From assembly GCA_964632015.1 (NCBI GenBank), contig CAZWAT010000011.1, forward strand, positions 1 to 28,520: a stretch of DNA of 28,520 bases, read 5' to 3'. The translations under genes and the position numbers were made by a program. The stretch comes from JAAYCO01 sp964632015 (GTDB taxonomy: Bacteria > Planctomycetota > Phycisphaerae > SM23-33). Of this stretch, positions 8,114 through 16,657 are shown in pieces (the stretch's first letter is position 1; every line of letters begins with the position of its first letter). Under the pieces are notes generated by a model, which saw only the letters and a program-made list of their open reading frames with translations, was not told the DNA's origin and searched no databases.

Positions 8114-8437
8114 TTAATAGCGTCTTCCGCCGCCACCGCCACCGTATCCGCCTCTGCCTCTTCCGCCGCCACCGCCGCCACCACGATCTTCACGTGGTTT
8201 GGCTTCATTGACAGTCAAAGCACGGCCGGAGTGATCCTTGCCGTTGAGGCCGGAAATCGCCGCTTGGGCTTCCGCGTCTGAGGACATCTCGACGAAACCA
8301 AAGCCCTTGCTTCGTCCGGTCATTCTGTCTTGAATGACGGCGGCGCTTTCCACGGTTCCAAACTCGCTGAATAGCTCCTGCAATTCGGAATCGGTGACAT
8401 TGTAACTGAGGTTTCCAACATAAAGTTTCTTGCCCAT
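8114..8437 (-). CDS. Glycine-rich RNA-binding protein with one RRM
   Basis: The product is a 107-residue RNA-binding protein. A single RRM spans about residues 3-80, with RNP2 LYVGNL (5-10) and RNP1 KGFGFVEM (44-51) intact, so single-stranded RNA binding is expected. The C-terminus (residues 86-107) is almost all Gly and Arg with two Tyr, like the RGG tails of cyanobacterial Rbp and plant GRP proteins. The second ATG (8437) is the likely start because CAGGAG lies 6 bases before it; the first ATG at 8443 directly abuts the SD. The gene has its own terminator and probably a long leader. Related proteins are often cold-induced RNA chaperones; that role is inferred here. Confidence 0.95.
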   Translation of the reverse strand: MGKKLYVGNLSYNVTDSELQELFSEFGTVESAAVIQDRMTGRSKGFGFVEMSSDAEAQAAISGLNGKDHSGRALTVNEAKPREDRGGGGGGGRGRGGYGGGGGGRRY

Positions 8438-8741
8438 TATCATCTCCTGAACGAGGGCACGTGACCCATTCTGCCTTTCGGGGTCGTTCGAAAGAGGCCG
8501 TCATTCCGGCCCAAGAAGTCAGAGCGCGGTGGGAGGATTCCGATCAGATTGGACATGATTCCTATTGAACTGTATCCTGTTTCCAGCGAACCTAACATTA
8601 TCAGCATAACCTGACCGAAGCCACTTAGCAAACAAATTTTCTTAAAAATTCAGACTAATGCTTCCAACCTGCTTTATTATAGTCCCGCTTGGCGTTTGAA
8701 CATCGCTTCGGAGGTAAATTTCGAATTCTGTCCGAAAACGC
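8438..8741 (-). promoter_or_regulatory. Probable long 5' leader and -10 element of the RRM gene
   Basis: No convincing gene lies between the RRM gene and thpR. Read on the minus strand, a perfect TATAAT occurs at 8681-8676, and the following stretch is AT-rich (8637-8660). A -35 at 17 bases is poor (GATGTT), so the promoter is tentative. If used, it gives a leader of roughly 230 nt before the RRM start. Long leaders are known for cold-inducible RNA-binding-protein genes in other bacteria. A minus-strand frame at 8440-8631 lacks family features and is not called. Confidence 0.35.
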
Positions 8742-9344
8742 TTACAGCGATGGATCCTCCAGCATTCCGGAGTCGCCAAGTTCGAACCGTGCCACTGGTC
8801 TATACTGAGGCCCGGTGCGAAAAAGATGGCTGCTGTATACCACTATCTCGTGGGCGTGCTGAACGCCGAAGTCCATTATGGACAGTTCCCGAGCCTTGTC
8901 GCGTAAGGCTGCGGAATTTTTGCAGGTCTTTATTCTTGCAAGAGTTACATGTGGATGGAACTCACGGTTTTCTTGTCGCAGGCCCATGGATCCCAAGACA
9001 TCGTTGAGCAGTTCCTGCAAGAGCGTCAATCTTCCGGTCCCGTCCTGGATATCCGCCCAGATCATCCGCGGCGATCGGCCTTGGGTGGGTTGGCAGCTCA
9101 GGCCTATGACGTCGAAGTCGAACGCCTCTACCGAGGACGCAACCGCGTGTGCCTGCGAGCATATTTCGGCAAGCTGGGCATCGTTCAACGCACCGGCGAA
9201 TGAAAGAGTGACGTGAAGATTTTCCCGCTCGACCCAGTTGATCACATCGTCGGTGGTTTCGTCCTGGAGGCGTCGCTTCGCCTCCTCGATTCGATCAAGA
9301 ACCTCATCGTCCAGATCCAGCGCAAGAAAAGTTCTAGTGCTCAT
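8742..9344 (-). CDS. thpR: RNA 2',3'-cyclic phosphodiesterase (ThpR/LigT)
   Basis: The product is a 200-residue 2H phosphoesterase. Both catalytic HxTx motifs are present: HVTL at residues 44-47 and HPHVTLARI with HVTL at 132-135. The N-terminal RTFLALDLDDEV is typical of the ThpR branch. These enzymes hydrolyse 2',3'-cyclic phosphate ends of RNA to 2'-phosphates and can ligate tRNA halves in vitro; the cellular role is unsettled. The length is close to the usual 180-200. No strong SD precedes ATG 9344, only a GGAGG about 20 bases upstream. It follows the PfkB kinase gene by 71 bases on the same strand and may be co-transcribed with it. Confidence 0.93.
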   Translation of the reverse strand: MSTRTFLALDLDDEVLDRIEEAKRRLQDETTDDVINWVERENLHVTLSFAGALNDAQLAEICSQAHAVASSVEAFDFDVIGLSCQPTQGRSPRMIWADIQDGTGRLTLLQELLNDVLGSMGLRQENREFHPHVTLARIKTCKNSAALRDKARELSIMDFGVQHAHEIVVYSSHLFRTGPQYRPVARFELGDSGMLEDPSL

Positions 9345-9415
9345 CTGTAAATTCGAACCCTGCCTCCCCCCGACTCAAATTGTAATGTTGCCACCATCGG
9401 CATCACCGTTGGACT

Positions 9416-10327
9416 TCATGCCCAGAATCGCACAAGCCCCTGGAATTCCGCAAGCCTGGTGTCGATTTCGCTTCTACTCGATGCAATGAACCTGCTCAGA
9501 GAGAAGCCTTCAAGCCCGATGCTTGCAGCCACTGTTCCATACGCAATCGCCTTTCGCAGCGTCTCGTCGTCAAGTCGCCCCTGGGACGATATGTAGCCCA
9601 TCATCGCCCCGGCGAAGCTGTCGCCCGCACCGGTGGGGTCGATTACGTTGTGGGTGGGGTAGCTGGGCATGACGCACATCGAGTTGTCGCTGAAAAGCAA
9701 ACTGCCGTGCTCGCCTTTCTTGATAACGACGAACTTCTTGACGTAAGAGGCGATCTCGCTGCCCGCGGCGATCACGTTGGGTAGCCCCGTAAGAAGCTTC
9801 GCCTCCGAATCGTTAAGCACCAACCCATCAAGCCTGGTCAGAAGATCCATCAAGGCATTTCGCTCGGTGTTGATCCACAGGTCCATCGTGTCGGCGACGA
9901 CCAGTTGAGGGGCGCTCAACTCGCCGAGAAGCTGTGACTGAAGGGCGGGGTGCGTATTGGCCAGGAACACAAATCGGCTGTCGCGATAGGTCTGCGGGAT
10001 GCTCGGTGCGCGTTCGCCCAGAACGTTAAGCTCGACCGCCACCGTGTCTCGCAGGTTAACGTCACTATGATACTTTCCATGCCATCGGAACGTCTTGGAT
10101 CCCGGGCGCACTTCCAGCCCTTGCAGGTCGATTTGCGGGTTCTGCCTCATCGGGTCGAGAAAGTCGCTTGGGCAATCTTCGCCCACTACGCCAACCAGTC
10201 GCACCGGTGAAAAGAAACTCGCAGCATAAGCAAAGTAGATGCTCGATCCTCCGAGCGTGTCGCGGACGATGCCCGCGGGTGTTTCGACAGTGTCTATTCC
10301 GATGCTTCCGGTAACAAGCAATGACAT
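9416..10327 (-). CDS. PfkB family sugar (or nucleoside) kinase
   Basis: The product is a 303-residue kinase of the ribokinase/PfkB fold. The N-terminus has VTGSIGIDTVETP and the GG of TLGGSSIYFA, which contact the substrate sugar. The C-terminal signature DPTGAGDSFAGAMMGY (230-245) contains the anion hole and the catalytic base Asp236. The Asn-Asp-Ser-Glu motif (LNDSEAKLL, 171-179) is also present, as expected for Mg-ATP binding. The substrate cannot be fixed: ribokinase-like, adenosine-kinase-like and ADP-heptose-pathway-type members all share these motifs. It lies between lspA and thpR on the same strand, 105 bases after lspA. A GAAAG site precedes the ATG. Confidence 0.9.
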   Translation of the reverse strand: MSLLVTGSIGIDTVETPAGIVRDTLGGSSIYFAYAASFFSPVRLVGVVGEDCPSDFLDPMRQNPQIDLQGLEVRPGSKTFRWHGKYHSDVNLRDTVAVELNVLGERAPSIPQTYRDSRFVFLANTHPALQSQLLGELSAPQLVVADTMDLWINTERNALMDLLTRLDGLVLNDSEAKLLTGLPNVIAAGSEIASYVKKFVVIKKGEHGSLLFSDNSMCVMPSYPTHNVIDPTGAGDSFAGAMMGYISSQGRLDDETLRKAIAYGTVAASIGLEGFSLSRFIASSRSEIDTRLAEFQGLVRFWA

Positions 10328-10432
10328 TCGTGATCTTTCTGTTTTGTGTCAGCGATTCATCAGCGATTCAGATGTATTGTACGCCGAAGGTGTCGATCCA
10401 GACAAGCGGGGGCTTTGGCAATGGTAGGGCGA

Positions 10433-11119
10433 TCAACTCTGGGGCTCTTCCTTGCGCGTCTTTTTTGTTTTGAACTGATGCACCATCAGCACAGCCACTC
10501 CGATAACCAGCAGGACGTCGGCAATATTGAATATCCACCTGTAATAGATGTCGCCGATTCGGATTCTCGTCAGGTCAATGAAGTCTCTGACGTGGTAGCG
10601 GATGGGCTCGAGCGAGTCGAGGGGAAGCTCAACCAGGCTGAACAGGCGATCGTAGAGGTTGCCCAGCGCGCCGGCGAGTATGAATGCCAGCGCCAGATGC
10701 ACAACCCAGGCCCGCCTGGAGCTTAACGCGAACATACCCGTCACCAGGAATATGGAGCAGATGGTGGCCGCGGCGACAAGCGAGCGGGGCATGGCGAGTC
10801 CGAAGACTATACCGCTGTTTGTGGACAGCCTCCACTGAACACCAGGCGCGACGTGTCTTGGCTTGATGAGGTGCAGAACGTCCTGCGGGCGCGCGTCATC
10901 GGGCAGAAAGGGGCCGACCTCCTCAAGCTCCTGCCGAGTCTGCTGGCTCGAAAGGATGCTGTCGAAGACATACTGTTTTGACACAAGATCGCCAGCCAGG
11001 CTCGCCGTGGTCACAAGCAGGAAAAGAACAATCGCTCGAGGGCTCTTGAATGCTAGGTTCGCAGGCATGTTCCGACGCAGAGACGACCAGAAGTGCGGCT
11101 TGTCGGATGTCATCGCCAA
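10433..11119 (-). CDS. lspA: Lipoprotein signal peptidase II
   Basis: This is an integral membrane aspartyl protease that cuts signal peptides of diacylglyceryl-prolipoproteins. Family motifs are DLVSKQ (Asp44, Lys48), NSGIVFG (101-107), AGALGNLYDR (149-158), VRDFID with catalytic Asp179, and FNIADV with catalytic Asp201. Four hydrophobic segments fit the known topology. At 228 residues it is longer than the usual 160-170. The excess is a basic N-terminal extension of about 25 residues and an enlarged first periplasmic loop (about 52-98). The start is TTG at 11119, two bases after the upstream stop and 7 bases after GAGG, which suggests translational coupling; ATG 11113 is an alternative. Confidence 0.95.
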   Translation of the reverse strand: MAMTSDKPHFWSSLRRNMPANLAFKSPRAIVLFLLVTTASLAGDLVSKQYVFDSILSSQQTRQELEEVGPFLPDDARPQDVLHLIKPRHVAPGVQWRLSTNSGIVFGLAMPRSLVAAATICSIFLVTGMFALSSRRAWVVHLALAFILAGALGNLYDRLFSLVELPLDSLEPIRYHVRDFIDLTRIRIGDIYYRWIFNIADVLLVIGVAVLMVHQFKTKKTRKEEPQS

Positions 11120-11121
11120 GG

Positions 11122-11754
11122 CTAATCCTCTGATTCGTCCTCTACGCGCTCGTCATCCTCGACAACAGGCCCGTCATCCTGCTCCTGAACATCCATCTCG
11201 TCATCGTCGTCATCGTCGTCGTCATCGTCATCGGGAGGGGTAGCAAGTCCCTTTTCCAGAAGACGCGCATACTCGATGCAGTATTTCGCCCATGGCCTGG
11301 CGCGAAGACGTGCCTTGTTGATCGGCTTGGACGTTCCGAGGCAGATTCCATATGTGCCCTCATCGATTCGCAACAGGGCATCGTGGATCTCCGCCAGCAT
11401 CAATCGCTCACTTTCAAGCAGTCCGAGTGTGAACTCCTGCTCATAATTGTCCGAGCCGACGTCCGCGGGATGGATGGGCACGTTAGACAGCTCGCCACCA
11501 TTGTCATGACGATTCGACCGGAACGCCGCAGCTTCCATGCCTGACATGTCGCCAAGCAATGAGTGACGCTTTTCTATGAGCATCTGGCGAAAAACCTTCA
11601 GCTCAGCAGCGCTGAGGTGGGTTTTCCGTGAGGACTTCTTTTTTGTCTTGGCAGCAGAAGTCTTTATGGCAGAAGTCTTTACGGCTTTGGTATTCCGTTT
11701 TGGCTTGCTTGTCGTGCGCTTTGGAGTCTGGCGCGAGCTTCCTTTCTTGGCCAC
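11122..11754 (-). CDS. TraR/DksA-family protein with degenerate zinc site, Lys-rich head and Asp-rich tail
   Basis: The product is about 210 residues. Residues 1-45 are a Lys/Ser/Thr-rich basic region. Residues 47-130 form the helical coiled-coil part (ELKVFRQMLIEKRHSLL and the later LESERLMLAEIHDALLRID). The C-terminal finger GTYGICLGTSKPINKARLRARPW resembles DksA, but the pattern is C138-x2-T141 and C159-x2-Y162, so two of four Cys ligands are gone. Residues 175-185 are eleven consecutive Asp, followed by more acidic residues. DksA-type proteins bind in the secondary channel of RNA polymerase and tune transcription, often with ppGpp. Whether this one does so is inferred. GTG 11754 lies 8 bases after GAGG; TTG 11757 is also possible. 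It has a strong promoter and is directly coupled to lspA. Confidence 0.85.
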   Translation of the reverse strand: MAKKGSSRQTPKRTTSKPKRNTKAVKTSAIKTSAAKTKKKSSRKTHLSAAELKVFRQMLIEKRHSLLGDMSGMEAAAFRSNRHDNGGELSNVPIHPADVGSDNYEQEFTLGLLESERLMLAEIHDALLRIDEGTYGICLGTSKPINKARLRARPWAKYCIEYARLLEKGLATPPDDDDDDDDDDDEMDVQEQDDGPVVEDDERVEDESED

Positions 11755-11829
11755 CAAAATATCCTCTATTCATTCAAAGATTATCGGCTGGTCCTGGCGA
11801 CCAACGCCAAGCCCTCTATGAACCGTGCA

Positions 11830-11858
11830 ACTATATTCATACGGGGTGGGTCTGTCAA
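11830..11858 (-). promoter_or_regulatory. Sigma-70-type promoter of the dksA-like/lspA operon
   Basis: On the minus strand TTGACA (11858-11853) is followed by exactly 17 bases and TATAGT (11835-11830). Both hexamers match the housekeeping consensus almost fully. Transcription would start near 11823, giving a leader of about 65 nt before the start codon at 11757/11754. The rest of the 11758-11948 gap holds no gene. Confidence 0.8.
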
Positions 11859-11948
11859 GCAAACCGAACCCCATGGGGCGACGAATTACCGCACCCGCGA
11901 GGCGAATTTTCATCGCCAAGTCGTCCGGGTAGATTCCGCATAGACCAG

Positions 11949-14507
11949 TTATGCCCAACGCATCATGCCTGGCTCGCGTCCGCTGACAAGAGCCCTGTGT
12001 CGAGGCAGAATTCTGACGGTATATCCCGTCATTCCGCTCCGTGCGCAGTGCATGTCAACGGCGTATCGTACCCTGTGGTCGTTTTCCTGCCCGACCATCT
12101 CCATCTCGATGGCTGTGCCGGAGGTCAACTGACCATCATCATCTAAAGATCCATAATATAGTTCGACTAATAGATCAGAAGGTTCGAGCGCTCCGAGCGT
12201 AATTATTGCTTCAACATGAATATCTTTACCGACCTTGGCGCCGATCTGCTCCATGGAGTCGGTAACGCTTTCGATCTTCACGTCGTCGAAGTGCTGGCGA
12301 ATTCTCTGTTTCCAGTTGCTCAGTTCCCGCGCGAGCTGCATGTTGTCCGCTGACATCTGGTCGCATCGTTCGATGGCGGGGGCGTAGAACTTCTGGGCAT
12401 AATCGCGAACCATTCGGTTGGTGTTGTACGCCGGACCCAGTATGGACATCGAAGCCTTCATCCGGGCAATCCATCCGCGGGGAAGCTTGTCGCTTCCGCG
12501 TTCGTAGAAGAGCGGTATAACCTCTTTTTCCAGCAGATCATACAGCGCTTCGCCCTCGACGGCGTTCTGGTACTCCAGGTCGTCATATGTCTCGCCCGAT
12601 CCTATAGCCCACCCGACGGATGGGTCATATCCTTCGTCCCACCAGCCGTCGAGAATTGACAGGTTCAGCGCGCCATTGGCGGCCGCCTTCATTCCGCTGG
12701 TTCCAGAGGCCTCCATCGGTCTCAGTGGTGTGTTCATCCAGACATCCACGCCCTGGACGAGATACCTCGCGACGTTCATGTCGTAGTCTTCAAGGAAGAC
12801 CATCGAATGCCTAAAACCTTCCTGCCTGGCTGCGTGTATGATCTGCCTGATAAGGTCCTTTCCGGGGTTGTCGCGCGGATGGGCCTTACCGGCGAAGATG
12901 ATCTGGACGCGTTTTTTAGGATTGTGGAGCAACCTGGCGAGTCGATTCATGTCGCTGAGTATGAGGTTCGCTCTTTTGTACGTTGCGAAACGGCGTGCGA
13001 AACCAATTGTAAGTGCTTCAGGATCAAGGACTTCCTCTGCCGAGGCGATTTCGCTGGCGCCCGAGCCGCGTTTCTGAAGCTGCTGCACCATTCTTCTTCT
13101 GGCGAATCCGACCAATCTTTCGCGTCTGCGTTCATGGGTGCGCCACAGTTCGGTATCTGGAATCGCCATGACACCCTTCCATGGCGAGCCGTCGACTGCC
13201 TTTTCGTGCCAGCCGGGTCCGAGATAGCGATCGTAAAGTTCTGCCATATCATGGCTTAGCCACGTTCTAGTGTGAATACCGTTTGTAATACCCGCGATTG
13301 GGACTTCCGCCACGGGGCTTCCGGGCCAGACTGACGCCCAGAGTTTCTGGCTGACCGTTCCGTGAAGTTTGCTCACGCCGTTGCGGTATCCGCTGAGGCG
13401 CAGCGCCAGCACGGTCAGGCTCATTGGTTCGTCCTTGTTGTTTGGATCCTGTCTTCCCATTGCGAGGAATCGCTCTCTTGGTAGTGACAGTTGAGGCCAA
13501 TACGCCGAAAAGTACTTGTCGATCAGCCAAGGTTCGAAGGCGTCATTCCCCGCCGGGACGGGCGTATGTGTGGTAAACACATTGCTGGTGGTGACAATTT
13601 CCAGTGCCTCATCGAAAGACATGGCATGCTCTTTCATCAGGACACGGATTCGCTCCAGGCCCAGGAACGCGGAATGACCTTCGTTCATGTGATATGCTTT
13701 TGGCTCGATGTCCAGGGCCTTGAGCATTCTGACCCCACCGATACCGAGGATGATTTCCTGTCGGATTCTCATCTCCTGGTCGCCACCGTAGAGTTGGGCG
13801 GTGATATGTCGATCCTCGGGGGAGTTTTCATTGACGTTGCTGTCCATCAGGTACAGCGTGATTCTTCCGACTTTGGCCTTCCATATCTGCAGATGGACGA
13901 TTCTCTGGCCCATTTCCACCTGGATCATCAGAGGGGTCGAGTCCTTGGATCGCACCATTTCCAGCGGCATGTTGTGGAAATCGTTCCTTGGGAACAGTTC
14001 CAATTGCCACCCGTCGGCGTTCAGTCGTTGTCGGAAGTAGCCCTGTTGATACAGCATGCCCACGGCCACGAGCGGAAGGTTAAGTTCAGAAGCGCTCTTG
14101 AGATGGTCACCCGCCAGAACACCCAGTCCGCCGCTGTATATGGGAAGGCATTCGCTGATACCGAACTCTGCACAGAAGTACGCAATTTGCGGGGATTTCG
14201 ACTCTCCGTAGGTCTTGTCCCACCATCCCGGGCGCCGGAGATAGTCCTGCAATTCGCGATCGACCCTGCTCAGGTGGGCGAGAAATCCCTCATCCTGCGC
14301 CACATCCAGAAGGCGTGCCTGGTTTATCCGTCCCAGCATTGCGACGGGATTGTGATAGCAGGCGTCCCAGTTTTCCTGGTCGAGTCTTCGGAAGATGTCA
14401 ATTGCATCCCCATGCCACGACCAGTACAGATTGTGGGCCAGGTTAAGCAGCGGCTTCAGTTCTGCTGGAAGTGAGGGCTCTATGGTAAATGTTCGCAGAG
14501 GTCGCAT
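11949..14507 (-). CDS. glgP: Alpha-glucan (glycogen) phosphorylase, GT35
   Basis: The product is an 852-residue cytoplasmic enzyme that releases glucose 1-phosphate from glycogen or maltodextrin using pyridoxal phosphate. The N-terminal domain (FTIEPSLPAELKPLLNLAHNLYWSWHGDA) is the DUF3417-type start of the short bacterial alpha-glucan phosphorylase branch. Internal motifs include AEFGISECLPIYSGGLGVLAGDH, YHMNEGHSAF, THTPVPAGNDAF, TNGIHTRTW, and GFARRFATYKRANLIL. The PLP motif EASGTSGMKAAANG places the Schiff-base lysine at Lys607. The length is normal for this branch. ATG 14507 is supported by GGAG five bases upstream. It heads the minus-strand block but is separated from the dksA-like gene by a promoter, so it is probably its own unit. 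The last 100 residues are outside the catalytic core and not conserved to my eye. Confidence 0.97.
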   Translation of the reverse strand: MRPLRTFTIEPSLPAELKPLLNLAHNLYWSWHGDAIDIFRRLDQENWDACYHNPVAMLGRINQARLLDVAQDEGFLAHLSRVDRELQDYLRRPGWWDKTYGESKSPQIAYFCAEFGISECLPIYSGGLGVLAGDHLKSASELNLPLVAVGMLYQQGYFRQRLNADGWQLELFPRNDFHNMPLEMVRSKDSTPLMIQVEMGQRIVHLQIWKAKVGRITLYLMDSNVNENSPEDRHITAQLYGGDQEMRIRQEIILGIGGVRMLKALDIEPKAYHMNEGHSAFLGLERIRVLMKEHAMSFDEALEIVTTSNVFTTHTPVPAGNDAFEPWLIDKYFSAYWPQLSLPRERFLAMGRQDPNNKDEPMSLTVLALRLSGYRNGVSKLHGTVSQKLWASVWPGSPVAEVPIAGITNGIHTRTWLSHDMAELYDRYLGPGWHEKAVDGSPWKGVMAIPDTELWRTHERRRERLVGFARRRMVQQLQKRGSGASEIASAEEVLDPEALTIGFARRFATYKRANLILSDMNRLARLLHNPKKRVQIIFAGKAHPRDNPGKDLIRQIIHAARQEGFRHSMVFLEDYDMNVARYLVQGVDVWMNTPLRPMEASGTSGMKAAANGALNLSILDGWWDEGYDPSVGWAIGSGETYDDLEYQNAVEGEALYDLLEKEVIPLFYERGSDKLPRGWIARMKASMSILGPAYNTNRMVRDYAQKFYAPAIERCDQMSADNMQLARELSNWKQRIRQHFDDVKIESVTDSMEQIGAKVGKDIHVEAIITLGALEPSDLLVELYYGSLDDDGQLTSGTAIEMEMVGQENDHRVRYAVDMHCARSGMTGYTVRILPRHRALVSGREPGMMRWA

Positions 14508-14949
14508 GTTACTCCAGTCGATGTTTGGGTTGTTCGGGGCTCATTTCGACAATCAAAGCCCGATCCTTAAGTATCATAAGGAATACATCGGCAAAATCCG
14601 GCTGCATCTTCCGGTTGGTTGCATTCGTATATAATGTTATAGGAGAGGAAAACGAAATTAACCGATATAGAAATAGCCTGTTGAAGAGTGCTTTTGGCAG
14701 GTTTTCGTGGAGCAGGCAATGAAAAGAACCCGGACAGTACGCGGTGGGGGCGTTGTGAGACACGCTCGCGCCAAACCTAGAAGAAGCGCAATACCGTTGC
14801 GGTGGCGATTGCGTAAGAGCATCGACTGTGGTAACTATACGTCCTGCCGTCCGGGTTGCTTATGTTCGAAGAAGGATGGGCTTGATCAATGACCTGTTGA
14901 TCGTGAGTGCTCACGGCGCGGTCGATCTGATGCCCGGCGGAGGTGCAGA
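14508..14949. other. Intergenic region between divergent glgP and the TPR-like protein gene
   Basis: About 440 bases without a supportable gene. It holds divergent leaders: the SD of glgP at 14512-14517 and the SD (GGAGG) of the downstream gene at 14939-14943. A TATAAT at 14628-14633 sits next to further TA-rich sequence that could serve either strand, but no matching -35 was found. A short frame starting at ATG 14876 ends in a TGA (14951-14953) overlapping the next start codon; it lacks a spaced SD and is not called. A GTGAG/CTCAC mini-hairpin lies near 14910. Confidence 0.5.
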
Positions 14950-16494
14950 ATGATAAACAGTTTGCTTCGCACAATTCTGGCGGGGATTGTCGCCCTTACG
15001 ATCAGTCCAGCTTTTGCGCAGGTGTACCGGGTTCAACCCAGGCCTGTGCAACAGGGCAACGCGCTTGACAGCAACCCCCGTGTAGGCAGCGGCGGCTCGA
15101 ACGCCGGCACCAGAATGGACGCCGGCGCATACAACATTGAGAGTCAGCTTTATGTCACTGGTCAGGTGAGCGGGCTTGGCAATTTTCGTGGGCCTGTACC
15201 TTATGCCGGATCTAATCAATTTCGTATCGATGTTCCCTCCGCGGGCATGAGCGGTTTTATAGGCAGGTCGGTTGGCTTGCAGGATCTTCAGCGAGGGCAG
15301 GTGCTTGCACCTACTCCTTATTATGCGCCAAGCAGGACGATTGTCGGTCCGCGGGCGATTTCTGCGGGTTTGAACCAGCCTGGTAGCAGCATTCCCCGAT
15401 CCGATGCAATTCACGCGGGTATTTCAAGCAGGCTTTTTGTCGAGGCCACCGCCCAGTATCGTCCCATTGTTCCTCGCGCGGATGGCAGGTTGCTTTCCAC
15501 GCCGATCGAGCGTGCTCCCATCGATGTGACGCCGCGGATGGCAAGGGATGCGCGAACCGCTCCTCAACTGTTGCCCGGGCTGGTGTCCGATGAGCCGCTG
15601 CCGATTACTCGTCTGGGGCAACGTCTGGATTCAACGTCAACCGGAGTCATGCTTGATATAGTCACGCCCGAAGACAGGGTCGCGCTTGCCGAAGACCTCT
15701 GGTCGCTTGAAATGACCAGGAGAATCGACCCAAGTGTGGATGTCTCGGCCTTGGTTGACGCATCCATCACCGAGCGGGAGACACAGACCGGTCAACTGCC
15801 TTTTGACGCTCCGCCCGAGCCCGCCCCAAGAATTGTTCCAGGCGATGGGCAGAACGTTTACCTGGATCTGTTGCGAGAATTCAGCGATCAGAACCGCCAG
15901 GAAGAAACTCCCGAGGATATTCTCCTGGCCGAGGAGCAAGCTCTCAGGGCAGAGAATCCCGCCTTTGAAGAGCGTGAAGGCACGATAATTCTTCGGCGGT
16001 TCACGGGGGGGGCGAAGGATGAATTCAATGTCACCATCGCCGAGGCGGATCGTCGTCTGAAGGTTGGCGATTACTATCACGCGGTTTACCAGTATCGCCT
16101 GGCGCATGTGTATGACCGATCCAATCCGCTGCCTCACGTGGGAATGGGCCTCGCCTACTTCGCCGCGGGTGAGCCGATGTCGTCGGCATTGAAAATGCGA
16201 GAGGCAATGGCCGCCTTCCCGCCGATCATGGAAACCCGTCTGGACATACCCTCTATGGTCGATGTGAAGGTGATTGACTCACAACTCGCGCGCCTCGAAC
16301 GGATCATCAACGGATATCAGTTTGAAGATCCTGATCCGTTGCTACCGTTCATTGCCGCCTATATTCACAATAGTCTCGGGAACACCGATGAAGCCCGGCG
16401 TCACGCTAAGTCGTTGCGGGAACTCGCCGGCGACGACGAAATCTATCGCGCATACAGCAACCATCTTCTTGGCGACAAAGAAAATACGAACTGA
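14950..16494 (+). CDS. Secreted protein with TPR-like C-terminal domain
   Basis: This is a 514-residue protein that I do not recognise as a named family. Residues 1-23 (MINSLLRTILAGIVALTISPAFA) are a signal peptide with an AFA-Q cleavage site. Residues 24-220 are low in charge and rich in Gly, Pro, Ser and Arg (NALDSNPRVGSGGSN) with no clear fold. Residues 225-345 are acidic and helical. From about 365 to the end the helical hairpin pattern with DYYHAVYQYRLAHVYDRSNP, HVGMGLAYFAAGEPMSSALKMREAMAAFP and FIAAYIHNSLGNTDEARRHAKSLREL fits tetratricopeptide repeats. The AGGTGCAG region with GGAGG at 14939-14943 supports ATG 14950. It probably acts as an envelope or periplasmic scaffold; that is inference from the signal and the repeats only. 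Confidence 0.8.
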   Translation: MINSLLRTILAGIVALTISPAFAQVYRVQPRPVQQGNALDSNPRVGSGGSNAGTRMDAGAYNIESQLYVTGQVSGLGNFRGPVPYAGSNQFRIDVPSAGMSGFIGRSVGLQDLQRGQVLAPTPYYAPSRTIVGPRAISAGLNQPGSSIPRSDAIHAGISSRLFVEATAQYRPIVPRADGRLLSTPIERAPIDVTPRMARDARTAPQLLPGLVSDEPLPITRLGQRLDSTSTGVMLDIVTPEDRVALAEDLWSLEMTRRIDPSVDVSALVDASITERETQTGQLPFDAPPEPAPRIVPGDGQNVYLDLLREFSDQNRQEETPEDILLAEEQALRAENPAFEEREGTIILRRFTGGAKDEFNVTIAEADRRLKVGDYYHAVYQYRLAHVYDRSNPLPHVGMGLAYFAAGEPMSSALKMREAMAAFPPIMETRLDIPSMVDVKVIDSQLARLERIINGYQFEDPDPLLPFIAAYIHNSLGNTDEARRHAKSLRELAGDDEIYRAYSNHLLGDKENTN

Positions 16495-16657
16495 TTGCAG
16501 CTCGGATGCATCCCCCGGGCGATGTCGTATCATGTCAGGTAATCACCGTATGGGCCGGGCCGGTCTTTCTTGGCGGCATCTTTACATCTTGTCGGAATTG
16601 CGTTTATGAGGTAATCTGAATGCCGACAGGAGAACCGCCAGGGAGGCAGGTCATTTC

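Noticed and set aside
9345..9400. tRNA-like GGGTTCGAAT stretch on the minus strand upstream of thpR
   Set aside because: The flanks of the TTCGAAT cannot form a T-stem, and no D-arm, anticodon arm or acceptor stem was found.
13491..14474. Plus-strand open frame of 327 codons opposite glgP
   Set aside because: Antisense to a full-length phosphorylase with all motifs; the frame is a codon-bias artefact.
14707..14892. 61-codon plus-strand frame in the glgP/TPR-protein gap
   Set aside because: Arg/Cys-rich composition without domain, no SD, and likely non-coding leader.
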